From: Maratus speciosus
Lineage: Eukaryota; Arthropoda; Arachnida; Araneae; Salticidae
Direction: 5' to 3'
NCBI GenBank assembly: GCA_963932465.1
Contig: OZ010786.1
Coordinates: 275,436,411-275,500,410, forward strand
Length of the DNA: 64,000 nucleotides
The notes under the pieces are model-generated. The model had not been told where the DNA came from and ran no database searches. It saw only the letters and a list, made by a program, of their open reading frames with translations. Shown one piece after another: positions 22,329 through 34,420 of this stretch. Every line of letters begins with the position of its first letter. The first letter of the stretch is position 1. The position numbers and the translations under genes were made by a program.

Positions 22329-24674
22329 CAGTGGACTCTCTCTATCTGAACACTTTCTAATGTGAACACCCCGGTATTATGAACACATTCCGACGGTCCC
22401 TGCGAAACTCCATAGACTTTACAAAAGATGAACTCTCTGTACTGAACACTCTCTAATCTGAACACCCCGCTATTATGAACGCAACTTTTGGTCCCCATTC
22501 TACCCCACCTCTCTGTAAACTGAACGTGTGTTTACAATCGAAATTTCGGTAATTGCCCCATCATGGAAGTTCGGAGAAAAGGTTGCAGAAGAATAAAAAG
22601 GTTCAACGAATTCGATTTGAATATAAACAGACAAAATCACTGCCAGATTTAAAGCATCTACCCGATGCTGCAATTTGTTTGAATAATTCAGATAAAATCT
22701 TCAGTTAACAAAAGCAAAAAATTTATTATAAGAAAAAAAATGACATGGAAAGAATATTTTTCAAACAGATACGTCTTTACCGTACTTATTCTACATCTCA
22801 ACTAACTATAACGTTGTTATTTTTTTAATAAACAAAAAATTTCAGATATAAAACTCTTGCCATTTCAGAAAAAGTAGTAAATTATGATAATCAAATAAAC
22901 AAAATTAACAAAATAATAATTTTTTATGCAAAGAGATACAAGAAAAAGTAATGTAAGAATCATGTCACGTGTCTCCTCCTCTCCCAAGCTGACCAAGTCA
23001 ACGCCAACAGCAAGAAAGAAGAAAAAATATTAGCCATTTTTGAAGAAATTAATGAAGCAAATGAACCTTCCACAAAGTGTAGAACTTTCACAAAGAAAAC
23101 GGGAAACGAAATCGTAAACAATCACGTATGGCAGTATTTCTGCCAAATGAGAAAGCAGAATGTTTCTGTTACTGAATCCCTGCTAAAACAGAGTTCTCTG
23201 GATTTTGCAGAGAGAGGGAAAATCACACAATTCAAGGCATCGGAAGGATAGTTGATCTGCTTCAAATGTCGGCATAACATCAAATTCAAATTAATCAATT
23301 GTGAAGCTACAGATATAAATATCAACACTGTGGAGGAATGGAAAAGAAAATTTTCGGACATAATGAAGAATTTCGACGACGCTGACATTTTCAATGCCGA
23401 CGTAGCCAGCCTCTTTTTTAGAGCTCTTTCAAATAAAACCCTAGCAAATACAAACGAGATATTATCAAAAGAAAGACTTGCCGTCATGCTCTGCGCCAGT
23501 TTTACGGGTGAGAAGCTCAAACCTCTTGTGATCGGAAATGAAAAACCACGATGCTTCAAAAATGTGAATGTTGTATTACTGCTTGTGTATAATAAATCAA
23601 ATCGAAAAGCCTGCATGACATTCACAATTTTCTCACAATGTTTGGAGGGCTTTAACGAGATCATGAAGAGAGAAGGAATAAAAATTCTTTTTGAGGATAA
23701 TGGCAGATCACATACAAACATGCATCTGAGCAACGTGAGCCTCAAGTTCCTGCCACCGAACTGTACTTCCACTTGATCATGGAGTAATCAAGGCTTTTAA
23801 AGCTCACTACTGAATCCATTTTCTGAAGAAAATGCCTCTGGTGATGGAGAAGGCAAAATTTGGCAATCGAACTAACGAAGAAGTTCAACGTCATGGATGC
23901 TATTCGTTGGATATAAACGACTCGGAATGAAGTAACCTCCTGCACCATGCAAAAATGCTTCTACAAAATTGGATTCCCGTGTGGGAATGAGTAGTCAAGA
24001 ATAGAGGACCAAGATGCAGTAGCTGTGAGTGACTTCGGGCCAGTTCTTCAGGAACCTCATACTAAAATTGAACCTGGAGCTTATCTCGAAGCCGACGGAA
24101 TCCTTCCGATTTGCGACAATAACATCGTTGAAGAGGAAGAGGATAGTGAAGAAGAAACAGAACCAAAAGAGACCGATGAAACAAAATGTACGATTACCTT
24201 CAAGCAAAGTGCCAAGAGATTCAAGAACTGTTGAACTATGTGGCAGAACAGCATCTGGAAGCCTTTCCACTCCTTAAGCAACTAGATAACATGTATACTG
24301 CACGAGCATACACAATGCAAAACAGACTAAAATAACTTACTTTTTTAAGTAATATACCGATTATGTTTTCAAGTAATGCATTGTATATATGTAATTCTAT
24401 ATTTTGTAAAACTTTTTTAATAAAAAAAAGCAAATGAGATGATAGAAGGTCCGACTGAATTTAGTTTGACATTACACTAGCTGCCAAATCTAAATTCAGA
24501 ACCTCCCTCCCGGTAACTGGCATTTCTAACTAGGCTATGTGTTCTATATAGTCTAAAACACGATACATAGTGGTAGTAGTAATGCATTTCGCAATCTCCC
24601 TCTATAATGAACACCCCATAATCTGAACATTTTTGGTCGGTCCCATGAGTGTTCAGAATAGAGAGAGTCCACTG
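22329..24674 (+). mobile_element. Tigger/pogo element with broken transposase
   Basis: Terminal repeats: cagtggactctctctatctg at 22329 and, inverted, 'gaatagagagagtccactg' ending at 24674, differing by one indel. The right side is followed by TA (24675-24676). The left flank is CA, a likely decayed TA. The left subterminal region (22345-22500) holds two tandem copies of a 'tgaacaccccg..attatgaac' block, and one more lies at the right (about 24605). The 2.35-kb length suits a full Tigger element. The transposase is present but disabled (22982-24335). Confidence 0.85.
22982..24335 (+). pseudogene. Tigger (CENP-B/pogo-like) transposase, disabled
   Basis: Order visible: linker with KEEKILAIFEE; a CENP-B-type helix-turn-helix with VWQYFCQMRKQNVSV and ITQFKASEG; then ICFKCRHN and VEEWKRKFSD; then the DDE domain with FNAD (first Asp), ERLAVMLCASF, KLKPLVIGNEKPRCFKNV, ILFEDN (second Asp), FLPPNCTS and, after a frameshift, LDHGVIKAF (third Asp). 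A region like MDAIRW and an acidic C-terminus follow, ending near LLNYVAEQHLEAFPLL. Breaks: TAG at 23249-23251 where the family has Trp; a small deletion/frameshift near 23772; further shifts around 23900-24200. The psq-type N-terminus upstream of 22982 is unreadable. All three catalytic Asp codons survive, so decay is moderate. Confidence 0.85.
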
Positions 24675-25831
24675 TATTTTAACGAAATGTGACTGTACTG
24701 TCAGAAACCGGTTAAAAGGCCTATTGAATGATACCTCAATTAACGCTGTGCGTTTTGTATGTGCGTAGAAAAAGGGGTGTTGACAACAGAAATAATATAT
24801 CATACAGCACGATCGTGCTGTATAGTAGAGCTCAGCCGCATCTTTTACGTTTTGAAACATGATGAAAAGACAATAACTCAATTACAATCCAAACCAGAAA
24901 ACATTCAGTGATGAATAATGGCTTTTTGGAAAGGTCTTAATTTAGCGATGTGCCTTTCGAAGGTCGGGTAAAAAAATATCCAATATTAAGGGAATGACAC
25001 CCATTTAAACTTTACATAGCGTTCCATAATTTAACAATATCGAAATATCTCCTTCAATCTTTCTTTCCTGTTGCCACATCCTAAAAAGCGGCTCAATAAT
25101 TTAAAAAAAGTGATAACATGCGTATTTTGTTTTAAATAAAAATCAGATTTTCTCGCTATATTTTTGCATTATTCAAATCGACGTCATTCTAATCAGAAAA
25201 TGAAAAATGTTCCTACATATATGTAAAACCTTTAAGTAAACACGTGTTAAAATGACGCAGTATCTTCATTTGAATGTTTTTAATGTTTAAAAATCTATTT
25301 TAATATAGGAGTTTTAATAAAAAAAAACATTTAGGAAAAGATAATAATAATAAAAAAATCGTTTGCTTGGTATGACGTCAATTTCTGTTTAACTGACATA
25401 ACTTTGTAATGATGTTTTATTCTGAAAAGAGACTCCTGATATTCTGAAATTAATCCTGTGTCGATGTAATATCTCAGGATATTTTGCCGACAGTGGCAAC
25501 AGCGCCATCTATATGCTATAAAAATAAGGGAAGGCAGTCATTCTGTTACAATCCTTATTATTATCATCCATAAAACGAAAGATTTATTTTTAATTCATAC
25601 GAAAGAAATTTTCGGTAAATGCTAGTTCATTTGGTTGTATTTATTGCATTTTCCTGCATATTGTCAAGGAAATCGTATACTCCTATTGCACGCGCCAAAG
25701 AAAACATGCATTTTAATTTTAAAAGCTGAAACACTTTACTATAATTATGTCATTATAACGCCAAATGAAATTCAATTTTGCGAGTTAAAAAAAAAAATTA
25801 ATAATCTTGGACCGAAAGTAATAATTTAAGA
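24675..25831. other. Spacer, no gene assigned
   Basis: AT-rich. At about 25518-25545 a TATA-like 'ctataaaaataaggg' is followed ~15 bp on by a TCATTCT initiator-like word, reminiscent of LTR-retrotransposon promoters. I found no LTR boundaries, primer-binding site or coding to back this. Confidence 0.4.
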
Positions 25832-26232
25832 CAGGGACAGCGAACCTATGGCACGCGTGCCATAAGTGGCACGCTGGAGATTATTTTTGGCACGGCATAG
25901 ATTTAAGTTTTACATCAAAATATAGTGGAATTTCACAAAATGCATTAATTAATATAGATGTTGCCTGTACTTAATCCGATTAGTTCCGTTGGTTGTGATT
26001 GTCACACAGATCGAATAAATTGAAATATAACTCAATTTATCCGAATCTAGCTCAATATTGGCTCAGAAAATTTTGAGAATTAGAAGATTATTGCTAAACA
26101 AAAATTAAAAGTGTAATAAGCAAAAATGCTGATTGTAAAATTATAACAACTTGGAATTCAATTCCAGACACTAAAAGCTGTAGTTTCTGGCGCTTGCTAT
26201 TTTGACAGTTTTTTCTGCAAGACATTCTTTTC

Positions 26233-26266
<34 letters not shown>

Positions 26267-26583
26267 GAAAATTCAATTAAAAACGTCTTGTTAAGTGAGT
26301 GCAATTAAAGTTGCATTCTATCGAAAATAACTAAGTACAAAGCGGGTATAAATTATTTGGCATTTAAGATGAGACAACAGAAATAATATTTTTAAAATAA
26401 ATTTCTACAGTATAACATCAAATATTACCTGTATATTTTTAATGCTAAAAACAAAATTTTAAGTAGTTTTCATTCATTATTATTTGATCCATTAAATTTT
26501 TTTATTGTTCGCACGTCATGATCACGTAAAGTATATTTTTGGGAAAATTTGGCACATGGACGTGAAAAGGTTCGCCATCCCTG
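25832..26583. mobile_element. hAT MITE, 752 bp
   Basis: Left end CAGGGACAGCGAACCT and right end 'aggttcgccatccctg' are inverted repeats, continued by 'ggcacgcgtgcc'-like words at the left and 'ggcacatggacg' at the right. Flanking octamers atttaaga and gtctaaga (6 of 8 identical, ending in TAAGA) are a plausible decayed 8-bp target duplication. CAGGG...CCCTG with 8 bp fits hAT. The interior is non-coding and holds a ~38-bp A tract (26236-26273). Confidence 0.75.
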
Positions 26584-26611
26584 GTCTAAGAGCTAGCAAC
26601 GTTTTCGTCTC

Positions 26612-26875
26612 TTGATTTTAGCGAGGCTCATTTTTCTATATACTCTTACGTTTTATGGGGTAGTATGTATGCGAGCGGTCTGGCTGGCGGCAGACGTTAC
26701 GTTTACTTGCGGAGAAGGGGTTATGCAGGTGAAAAAAATTCAAAATTACGTCATTTTAGCAAGGCTCATGTTTCTATATGCTCTTCCGTTTTATGGTGTA
26801 GTACGTATGCTGACGGTCTAGCTGGCGGAAGAAGGGGTTATGCAGGTGAAAAACTTCATAATTACGTCATGAAAC
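26612..26875 (+). repeat. 138-bp tandem duplication
   Basis: 'ttttagc(g/a)aggctcat' recurs at 26615 and 26753. Both units run through a 'tctatatrctctt' word, 'ggtctrgctggcgg', 'gaaggggttatgcaggtga' and an 'aattacgtcat' word. The second unit lacks about 22 bp present in the first. The overlapping open frames here are products of the duplication. Confidence 0.75.
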
Positions 26876-27409
26876 ACTTCTGACCTTCCTTGTACCTTTC
26901 AAGGCCAAGGTTGAGAAAGGTTGTATGAAGGAATGTCTTTAGTTTGTTGGCTAGAAAAGTAGAAATATGGCTTTTGGGATTAAATAATCCCGCGCGTGTA
27001 CAAACGTTACATTTCGATATGTTCATTCGTTACGGGATAACACACACTAAAATAATTTTACTGTAAGAGTGAAATAAAAGCTACCTGCATATGTTGATGA
27101 AAGTGTATTAAATGTAATTACTGTAAATTTTATAAAATAATTCATGTATTAAGAGGTAAAACAAATCGTTGCATATTTTCTAAGGAAAAAAACCCGCCAT
27201 TTTTACAGAAACTGTTATAAAATCGGAAAATAAATATAAACGCTTGATTTTTCCCTAAAAAGAAGTAGTACTGATGCATTTTGCAATATAGATTAGTAGA
27301 CATTTTTTTTAAACGCATTTAGCCAAAAATATAATTGGAGACAAAATGAGGTGAGATTTACCCCACGCGTGTGTTAACGTTACAAAAATAGGTGCGTATG
27401 CTTACGGTT
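26876..27409. other. Spacer, no gene seen
   Basis: Contains a short palindromic patch near 26883-26930 ('ttgtacctttcaaggccaag') and otherwise AT-rich sequence. Confidence 0.5.
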
Positions 27410-27610
27410 AAGTTAATTATGCGCTAAACGGCGCCCGGTAACATGCGCCAATTGTCTGTAGACTCAGTTATGTAATTTATCAGTACCAAATACGCCAATT
27501 GTCTGCAAGCTCGATTACGTAATTTATCTCCTTAATTAATGCATATTTTACAAAGGGCACCTACTTTCCAATTTTCCCGAATTTTTGATCAATGGTTACA
27601 GTTAGATGTA
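27410..27610 (+). repeat. Dispersed repeat, partner of 5110-5246
   Basis: Same block order as 5110-5246, but with an internal ~50-bp tandem duplication: 'gccaattgtctg' and 'acgtaatttatc' type words occur twice, at about 27447 and 27494. Confidence 0.6.
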
Positions 27611-28230
27611 AATTGGACAGTCATTATCGGGTATTTTAGTTTGACCTACGAAATATTATTATAAATATCCAATATCAGTAATAATTCTGTTATTATTTAC
27701 AGGTGTGTTGTATAATATTTTCAATCACATTTGATCATTTTTCTGCATTCAGTCGTTTTATATTTTTTAATTTTAAATTCCCATTAAGTCCCAAAGACAG
27801 AAATTTTCCCTTTTTATAGTCTTTTCGCAGTTTTAGTTCATTTCTTATGACTGTTTCTTACCCTAGCTTTTTGTGTGTTTGAAGGATTGACATAGGATAC
27901 TGCAAAGTCCCTTAAGTCATAGAAGCGTAGGTACGTAGCAGAAAAATTCAATCACACTGTATAAAACGCTTAGTCTAAACACTAGTCTGACGGCCAGTCC
28001 TGAGTAATGTATAGGTCAATATCCCAATACGGGGCTTAGCAATAAGTATGGGGTCATTATAGAGCTCTTGAAATACACTGGTGAACTAATGTTTCTGTTA
28101 GTTTTTGATTGGGGAAATTGGTTGGACTGGTTGATTGAGGTCATTGGTTGGTTAGTTGGAGCGGTTTTTTGCTTAGTTTTAGTTGGAGTTGGTTGATTAA
28201 GTTCCTGAAAGGATCTGAAAAAGGTGTGAA
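27611..28230. other. Spacer with a GGTTGGTT-rich patch
   Basis: Positions 28090-28200 are enriched in 'ttggttg' and 'ggttgattg' words on the plus strand. Nothing coding seen. Confidence 0.5.
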
Positions 28231-29137
28231 ATGATATAAAAAATGTTGGAGTCAGAGAGAAAAGTAAAGCTCGATCTAAAAAAGTTACAGTAAAAAATTG
28301 GGAAATAGTTTCAGTCTAAACAAGTAAGTAGTGCGTAGAAAAGTAATGCAACCATATTATCTGTAAAGCTCATGAAATTACCCAAATTTTTGTTGATAGC
28401 TGAAAATGTGTTCTGAGCTTTACTGGTGCCTTATATTCAGAATCATATTATCCACTCAAAATGAGTACCGGGTATAGTAAACAGAATGTGTGTTATGCAC
28501 AAAAAATTTCTGTCAGGCCCAGAATTGTGGACATGATTACATCCAGTCAAGCTAAACTCCACAAAGCTAAAAGAATGTAAACCATGAATAAATATTTTAA
28601 GTATAACATTAATATAGTCAAGTTGTTGAGGAATTGTTGTTATTAACATTTCTGACATACCACATCTAGTGTAATAATTTTTATTTCGTGTAATTACTGT
28701 GAAAAGGGAACCTTATGTCAATGGACTTAAGCCAGACAAGTATACTTGTCTATAACTATAGTTAACATATGGTTGAATTGTAAATGCTTAGGGTTTTGGG
28801 GTTACTTTGGGCCTTGATCTTCCAGCCTTATCAATGACCCTTGGAATGGAATTTGGTTAATACTTTTTAACTGGTTATGAATATTTGGAATTCAGAATGT
28901 GTTAAAAATTAAATTTATTCCCGTGATTGATTTTAAGGCACCAGTAAACCTCAGTCCACATTTTCAGCTATCAACAAAAATTTGGGTAATTTCATGAGCT
29001 TTACAGATAATCTGGTTGCATTACTTTTCTACGCACTACTTACTTGTTTAGACTGAAACTATTTGCCAATTTTTTACTGTAACTTTTTTAGATCGAGCTT
29101 TACTTTTCTCTCTGGTTCCAACAGTTTTTTATATCAT
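28231..29137. mobile_element. Fold-back element with ~204-bp inverted arms
   Basis: Left arm 28231-28433 and right arm 28934-29137 are inverted copies at high identity. The left arm begins 'atgatataaaaaatgttgga' and the right arm ends 'cagttttttatatcat'. Other paired words are 'gtagtgcgtagaaaagtaat' and 'attacttttctacgcactac'. The ~500-bp spacer is unique, AT-rich and non-coding. Long-arm, non-coding structure suggests a fold-back or long-TIR MITE. Its right edge is one base from a Helitron 3' end (29139). Confidence 0.85.
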
Positions 29138-29138
29138 A

Positions 29139-29463
29139 CTAGATAGTACCCGTCAGGATTTGACGGCAAACAACTTGAGTGTTTCATTAAAAAATGCGTG
29201 GAATTTTAATTAGTTGCTTTTAAATTAATTAAGTATTAAAATTTTGACGAATTGCCATATTGCATAAGTTATTCCTACAGGTGTAAGAGGATAGATGATG
29301 CTGTAAATCTAAAATACTCACTGAAGTGAACGAATTTTAAGCTTGTAATTTGTAGCTAATTATGCTTGCTTTTTATCAAAAGTTTAACTAAAAATATTGG
29401 TAAGAGCATTTATTTTTACTTAACTACGGTCTCAGTTTTTTTTTGAAAAAAAAAAAAAATAAT
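29139..29463 (-). mobile_element. Helitron 3' end, minus strand
   Basis: On the minus strand: hairpin CCGTCA/TGACGG (29150-29166, loop of five), then 'gtactat', CTAG (29142-29139), then T. This is a proper Helitron 3' terminus. The 5' end was not found. The sequence from 29143 to the next Helitron's start at 29464 is taken as its remaining body. Confidence 0.6.
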
Positions 29464-30078
29464 ATCTCTATAATAATAGCCTAAGTCATGTGACTGTCAT
29501 CAACAGTTCCGGGTTGACCGCTTCATATTTTATATGCCATGCGACCAATTTGCTAGTAATGTTAGTCGGGCGCAGCTGATAAATCGCCAAATATTGTTCC
29601 ATAGCATCATGTCATCAGTCTTATAATAATCCATTTCATGCGACTGTCATAAACAATTTTTCGCATGGTAAATTAAAACAAAACTTTGATGTTGAAATTA
29701 AACATCATGGTTTTTTATATTATTTATTACATTTCTTTTTTTTTTCTTTTCTTAAAAAAAAAAAAAAATAATAATTGAAAGTTATAAATTTTAAATATTT
29801 CAGTTTAAATTAAAGTTATGTATTTTAAATAAAATGAGTGAAAGTAATATATTTTAAATGAAATTAATGAAATACGAAAAAATATGACGGGGATAATGTT
29901 TGGCGATTTATCACCTGTGCTCGGCTAACATAAAAATACCGAGTTCATGATTTCTGTATCAGAATCTTCCGATTTTGCGAAGAATTGAGGCAGTAAATTA
30001 AATTATGAATCAAAGTAACATGATACAATGCTTAGCATACTTTTAAGGGAGACCAAACTGGTCGCCAAAGTCGGCTAG
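29464..30078 (+). mobile_element. Family B Helitron, 615 bp
   Basis: It starts TCTCTATAATAATAGCC after an A and ends CTAG at 30075-30078 before a T. The hairpin GACCA/TGGTC lies 15-20 bases before the end. Inside is the module 'tttggcgatttatcacctgt' (about 29900) and its inverted partner near 29572 ('gctgataaatcgccaaatat'). The same 5' end occurs on the minus strand at 37201, and the module alone near 37072, 61834 and 63123. Non-coding. Confidence 0.75.
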
Positions 30079-31130
30079 TATATATATATATTTCTAACTA
30101 CACGACCGCTAAAAGCTTTCATTGACTTTATTTTTATCAGTCTCATTCTAAAAGCCTAAATTTAAAACTTGATGCTATCAGCTAACTATTTATAATACAT
30201 ATTTTTTAATAACTTGAGTTTTATTTTACATTTTCATACATTATTTAGTTATTAAACCCTGGATATCAAGGTAATTTCGTTTAAAGTTCTTATACGAATA
30301 TTTTTCTTTCTTTCTGTTTTCTTTTTTTTTTAGGGAAAAGAACAACAAGCTTTTTTTTTTTTTTTTGTACACACACATACATATATTCTTGATTATGGTC
30401 AGGAAGTATAGTAAAAATTGTTTCAATTTATTTAATTGATAATTGCATGCAAATATATTTTGGCATAAATGTTTTAAATATAAAATTAGTATTTAAAAAA
30501 CTATTGTTGAATGTTAAATTTTATTTAGCTATAAAGCATTCGAATAATAATAATAATAATAAATACAAATCAATCAAGTTTTCCTCCCGAAATAAAATAG
30601 GTTGGTAGATTAGGGCTTTATGCCGCAAAGTCCCGAAATAAAATAGGACATTATTGATATGAATTATTGCCAAAAATATAACAGAAATCATTCTGCCCGG
30701 CGTCAGGGGCAAACTTGCGTTCTCTATAGATAGTTACAGCTTTAACCTGACGCAGACCACTGGGCTAGCAGGATCTCATCCTACTTTCTTATAAAACTGA
30801 ACAGGTTCTAGATATAATTTCACGCATGCGCAGTTATGCCCATTTCGTAGTGAACTGAAATTTTACCCTAGCGTTTTAATATATGAGGATCCCAGAAGCC
30901 AAGTGATACAAGTGACAAAATTTAGATCTGGAGTAAGTTGAATTCGAAGTTGACCATCAATAGTAATTGACTGAATTAAAACACGAAACTGTTGCTTATT
31001 TCACAGCGGTCTTTGAACTCTTATTTTAATAACTGTGAAAGAAAAGTAGAGTACAATATTTAAAAAAAAAATTAAGTAGGACTTAAAGAGGTTAATCTGT
31101 TAAATTGTTTAAAGAGCTGGCCTCTATAAC
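30079..31130. other. Spacer, no gene seen
   Basis: TA run at the left, T tracts near 30322 and 30350, an AAT run near 30545. No supported gene. Confidence 0.5.
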
Positions 31131-31440
31131 GCAGCACATAATTAGAAAAATCTTTACATCCAAAGAAATAGCCTTCCCAGAAAAGAAAGAAACAGTGGGC
31201 CATCAGCTGGAAAAAAGATGGCAGCCAGCACTGCCATCAGCGGTAAAGTGCAATGGTGCCATTACCTAAACCAGTACAAAAGTGTCCGTGCGGAATGCAA
31301 CTGGCCCATCAGTGATGGCCAACAGCAGGCCAGGATTGGTATGCCTTCACATTACTTCAATCCGGCACTTTTCCTGCAGTGCTAGCACCTATCCCACTGC
31401 TATTCCTTTGATGGCCCAGCACTGTACCTTACAAAAATTT
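31131..31440. repeat. GCCAGCA-rich module
   Basis: Higher GC than its surroundings, with repeated 'gccagcactgcc', 'ggcccatcag' and 'gatggccaacagcagg' words. A related GCCAGCA-rich segment occurs at 46260-46505. Could be part of a SINE or LINE. Class unknown. Confidence 0.4.
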
Positions 31441-31483
31441 CTTATAGAATTCTATAAAAAAACAAAGTAATAGAATTATGGCA

Positions 31484-31616
31484 CTTTTAGGTAGCTTTCA
31501 TTACAAAAAGCTACCAATTGCAGCCGTTCGGAGGAAAGCGATAAAAAAAAATTTCGTATATTTTCATCGATCATGACCCCCAGACCCCGAAACCACCCTC
31601 CGTTCAAAAGTTGATA

Positions 31617-31648
<32 letters not shown>
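31484..31648 (-). mobile_element. Family E 3' terminal module with TA tract
   Basis: Minus-strand copy of the module that ends family E elements at 39415 and 44575: 'ttttgaacggagggtggttt', 'gtcatgatcgatgaaaatat', 'tttcctccgaacggctgca', then the hairpin pair AAAGCTACC/GGTAGCTTT. A TA microsatellite (31616-31648) lies on the same side as in the other copies. The rest of the element is missing. Confidence 0.7.
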
Positions 31649-34416
31649 CTAGCAGGAATGACCGAGCTAAGCTCGGTCAAAATTAGCTTTCTGTTTATCT
31701 CGATATATTTTTCCCACTGAATCATTCTTGCTGCTTTAGATGCAATTAGCTTGACCATGAAACATAGTGACCCAAAATGACCCACTAATCGAGTTTTTAC
31801 GAACATCCGACCTATCGCAATGCTCTTCTCGAGCCTGAAAACGAAGAAATACAAAATTTAGTGAAAATGGTTAGTCGTTTTCTAGGTCAAATATAAGCTT
31901 GATCCACGTTGATTCAAAAAACCACTAACCGAAATTCATCGACAGATGTGAGCTATTTCAATGGCCTTTTTGTACTGTGAAACGGTATAACAAAAAAAAA
32001 AAAAAAAAAAAAAATGCCAAAATTGTTTGAACCTTTTTGAGATGCCGTTAGCTTGACCCCGACCCATTATCACCAAAATTACCCACTAATAGAATTTTCT
32101 TGGGAATGCGACCCAGCCCAATGGTTTTATCTTGTCCAGAAACGGTGTGGTACAAAGCTTTGTCAAAATCTTTTGAGCGGTTTTTTAGATACAGTTAGCG
32201 TGATCCTGATCCATTAGGACCCAAAATGACCCATTGATTGAATTTTCTTGAACATGCGACCCTGCACAATGCTCTTGTCATGCCCGGAAACGGTATTATA
32301 CAAAATTATGTCAAATTGTTTTGAAGCGCTTTTTAAATACAATTAGCTTGACCCTGATCCATTGTGATCCAAAATGACCCACTAATCGAATTTTCCTGAA
32401 CATGCGACCTAGCACAATGGTCTTCTCGAGCCCGAAAACGATAGAATACAAAATTTAGTCGAAATCGTTTAATCCGTTTTTTAGATACAATTAGCTGGAC
32501 CCTGACTTTTTGTGACCCAAAATGACCCACTAATCGAATTTTCTCGAACATGTGACTTAGCCCAATTCTCTTCTCATGCCCAGAAACGATATACGTTATA
32601 TAAAATTTGGTCAAAATGTTTTGAGCATGTTTTTAGATTCAATTAGCTTGACCCTGGCCCATTGTGACCCAAAATGACCCACTAATTGAATTTTCTCGAA
32701 CGTGTGACTTAGCCCAATGGTGCTCTCATGACCAGAAACGGCCGTATATTAAAAAAATTTGTGAAAATGTCTTGAACCGTTTTTTAGATATAATTAGCTT
32801 TACCCTGACCCATAATGACCCACTAATCGAATTTCCTCGATCACGTGACCCATCCAATGGTCTTTTCGTGCCCGAAAACGATAGATTACAGAATTTCGTC
32901 AAATCGTAGTGCCGTTATCTAGATAAACTTAGCTGGACCCACGGTGACCCAAAAATGACTCACTAATCGATGTTTCTTGAGCACGTTACCCATCTCAATG
33001 GCTTTTTCATGCCCGAAAATGGTTAGACACAAAATTTAGTCAAAATCGATTGAGCCGTTCTTTAGATATAATTAGCTTGACCCTGACCCAAAATGACCGA
33101 CTAATCGAATTTTCTCGAACACGAGACCCATTTCAATGGTCTTTTCGTGCCCGAAAACCGTAGGGTGCAAAATTTCGTCAAAATCGTTATACCCGTTATC
33201 TAGATAAACTTAGATTGACCCACTGTGATCCGAAAATGACCCACTAATCGAATTTCCTCGAACATGTGACTTAGTTCAATGGTCTTCTCGTAATCCAAAA
33301 CTGTAGAATACAGAGTTTAGTGAAAATCGTTAGAGACGTTTTTTAGATAAAAAAAGTTTGACCCACAGTGACCCAAAATTGACCCACTAATCTAATTTTC
33401 TCGAACACGTGACCCATCCCAATGGTCTTTTCGTGCCCGAAAATGGTTAGATACAAAATTTAGTTAAAATCGATTGAGCCATTCTTTAGATATAATTAGC
33501 TTGACCCTGACCCATTATGACACAAAATGATCCACTAATCGAATTAACTCGAACACGAGACCCATTCCGATGGTTTTATAGTGCCCGAAAATGGATAGAT
33601 ACAAAATTTAATCAAAATCGATTGAGCCGTTCTCTAGATATAATTAGTTTGACCCTGACCGAAAATGACCAACTAATCGAATTTTCTTGAACAATGTTCT
33701 TGTTCAGACCCATCCCAATGATCTTTCCGTGCCCGAAAAAGGTTAGATACAAAATTTAATCAATATCGATTGAGCCGTTCTCTAGATATAATTAACTTGA
33801 CCCTGACCCATTATGACCCAAAATGACCCACTAATGGAATTTTCTCGAACCCGGGACCCATCCCAATGGTCTTTTCGTGCCCGAAAACAGTTGGGTGCAA
33901 AATTTCGTCAAAATCGTTAAAGAAGTTATCTAGATAAATTTAGCTTGACCCACGGTGACCCAAAAAGGACCCACTAATCGAATATTCTCGAACATGTGAC
34001 TTACCCAATAGTTTTCTCGTAATCCAAAACTGTAGAATATAGAGTTTAGTGAAAATCGTTAGAGCCGTTTTTTAGATTAAATTGGCTTGACCCATAGTGA
34101 CCCAAAAATGACCCACTAATCGAAATTTCTCGAACATATGACCTAGCCCAAATGTTTCTTCGTGTCGAAAAACGGTAGGATGTGAAATTTGGTCGAAATC
34201 GATTGAGCCGTTTTTTAGATATAATTAGATTGACCTTGACCAATTACGACCCAAAATGACCCACTAATCGAATTTTCTCGAACACGTGACCTAGCCCAAT
34301 GGTCTTATCATGCCCGAAAATGCTAAAATACAAAATTTCGTCAAAATCGTTAGAGCCGTTTTTAAGATAAAATTTACATACACACACACAATTTTTGCAC
34401 GCATTATAGTATAAGA
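31649..34416 (-). mobile_element. Family H Helitron with ~18-unit ~146-bp array
   Basis: Minus strand: starts at 34416 with TCTTATACTATAATGCGTGC after an A, ends CTAG at 31649 before a T, with the hairpin GACCGAGC/GCTCGGTC (31660-31678). Between them lie about 18 units averaging ~146 bp. On the plus strand each unit shows 'aatgacccactaatcgaatt', 'ccaatggtcttttcgtgccc', 'aaatttagtcaaaatcg' and 'gagccgttttttagata'. Markers fall near 32376, 32525, 32675, 32815, 32956 and onwards. No Rep/helicase; 2.77 kb, non-autonomous. Confidence 0.85.
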
Positions 34417-34420
34417 TATA

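Noticed and set aside
23122..23772. 216-codon open frame on the minus strand
   Set aside because: Antisense to the recognisable Tigger transposase. Translation shows no domain.
24477..24881. 134-codon open frame on the minus strand
   Set aside because: Runs across the right terminal repeat of the Tigger element and has no recognisable domain.
25518..25545. TATA box and initiator resembling an LTR promoter
   Set aside because: No boundaries or retroelement features around it. TATA words are common in AT-rich DNA.
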